A stretch of DNA of 64,000 nucleotides. Source: Corynebacterium auriscanis (GTDB lineage: Bacteria; Actinomycetota; Actinomycetes; Mycobacteriales; Mycobacteriaceae). The notes beneath the pieces are model-generated. The model was not told where the DNA came from. It ran no database searches and saw only the letters and a list, made by a program, of their open reading frames with translations. Within the stretch, counting starts at the first letter, position 1. Every line of letters begins with the position of its first letter. Below are positions 63,988 through 64,000 of this stretch, one piece after another. A program made the position numbers and the translations under genes. Location: contig NZ_CP047046.1 of the NCBI RefSeq assembly GCF_030408435.1, positions 2,090,572-2,154,571 of the forward strand, read 5' to 3'.

Positions 63988-64000
63988 AGCTAACTTCCTT

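Overview
The window is chromosomal DNA from a high-GC actinobacterium, almost certainly a Corynebacterium. The main evidence is gene order. From about 38.7 kb rightwards it follows the mycobacterial/corynebacterial chromosome: guaA, guaB3, guaB, a DUF5319 gene, rsdA, sigD, a whiB3-like gene, groEL1, groES, tsaD/rimI/tsaB, tsaE/alr, glmS, an Ala/Pro-rich pair, glmM, rpsI, rplM. Further support comes from LGFP repeats, a DnaE2/ImuA'/ImuB mutasome and an McbR-type operator. The species cannot be fixed from this sequence; a lipophilic corynebacterium is only a guess.

Layout. 1-9.8 kb: the end of a saccharopine-dehydrogenase-like gene, an S9 peptidase, a small P-loop kinase, an ECF transporter of the YkoEDC type, a PepSY membrane protein with a His/Gly-rich loop, and a membrane-anchored esterase. 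9.8-13.8 kb: dnaE2 with a LexA-like box. 13.8-28.7 kb is the accessory region. It holds hipBA; a broken duplication of the neighbouring nuclease gene; a decayed MobF relaxase; an orphan VbhA-like antitoxin; a secreted LGFP-repeat protein ending in a phospholipase A2 domain; AT-rich small genes; a frameshifted resolvase with a res-like site; a ClbS/DfsB gene; a relic of a second hipBA; and a three-gene operon of MmeI-like methyltransferase, DEAD/DEAH helicase and GIY-YIG (T5orf172) nuclease. 28.9-37.8 kb: metQNI behind an McbR-like operator, a lipoprotein, a sucrase/ferredoxin-like protein, and imuA'-imuB. 37.8-64 kb: conserved housekeeping DNA.

How the genes work together. DnaE2, ImuA' and ImuB form the actinobacterial SOS mutasome; they lie about 20 kb apart, and each unit has a LexA-like palindrome upstream. 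The t6A tRNA-modification proteins are packed into two polyproteins, Alr-TsaE and TsaB-RimI-TsaD. GuaB, GuaB3 and GuaA make GMP. GlmS and GlmM supply UDP-GlcNAc for the wall. SigD/RsdA and WhiB probably connect to envelope and redox control.

The most unusual parts are: the methyltransferase-helicase-GIY-YIG operon, whose duplicated flanks show it once sat directly beside hipBA; the LGFP-PLA2 protein, whose base composition changes just before the enzyme domain; and the triple TsaB-RimI-TsaD fusion.
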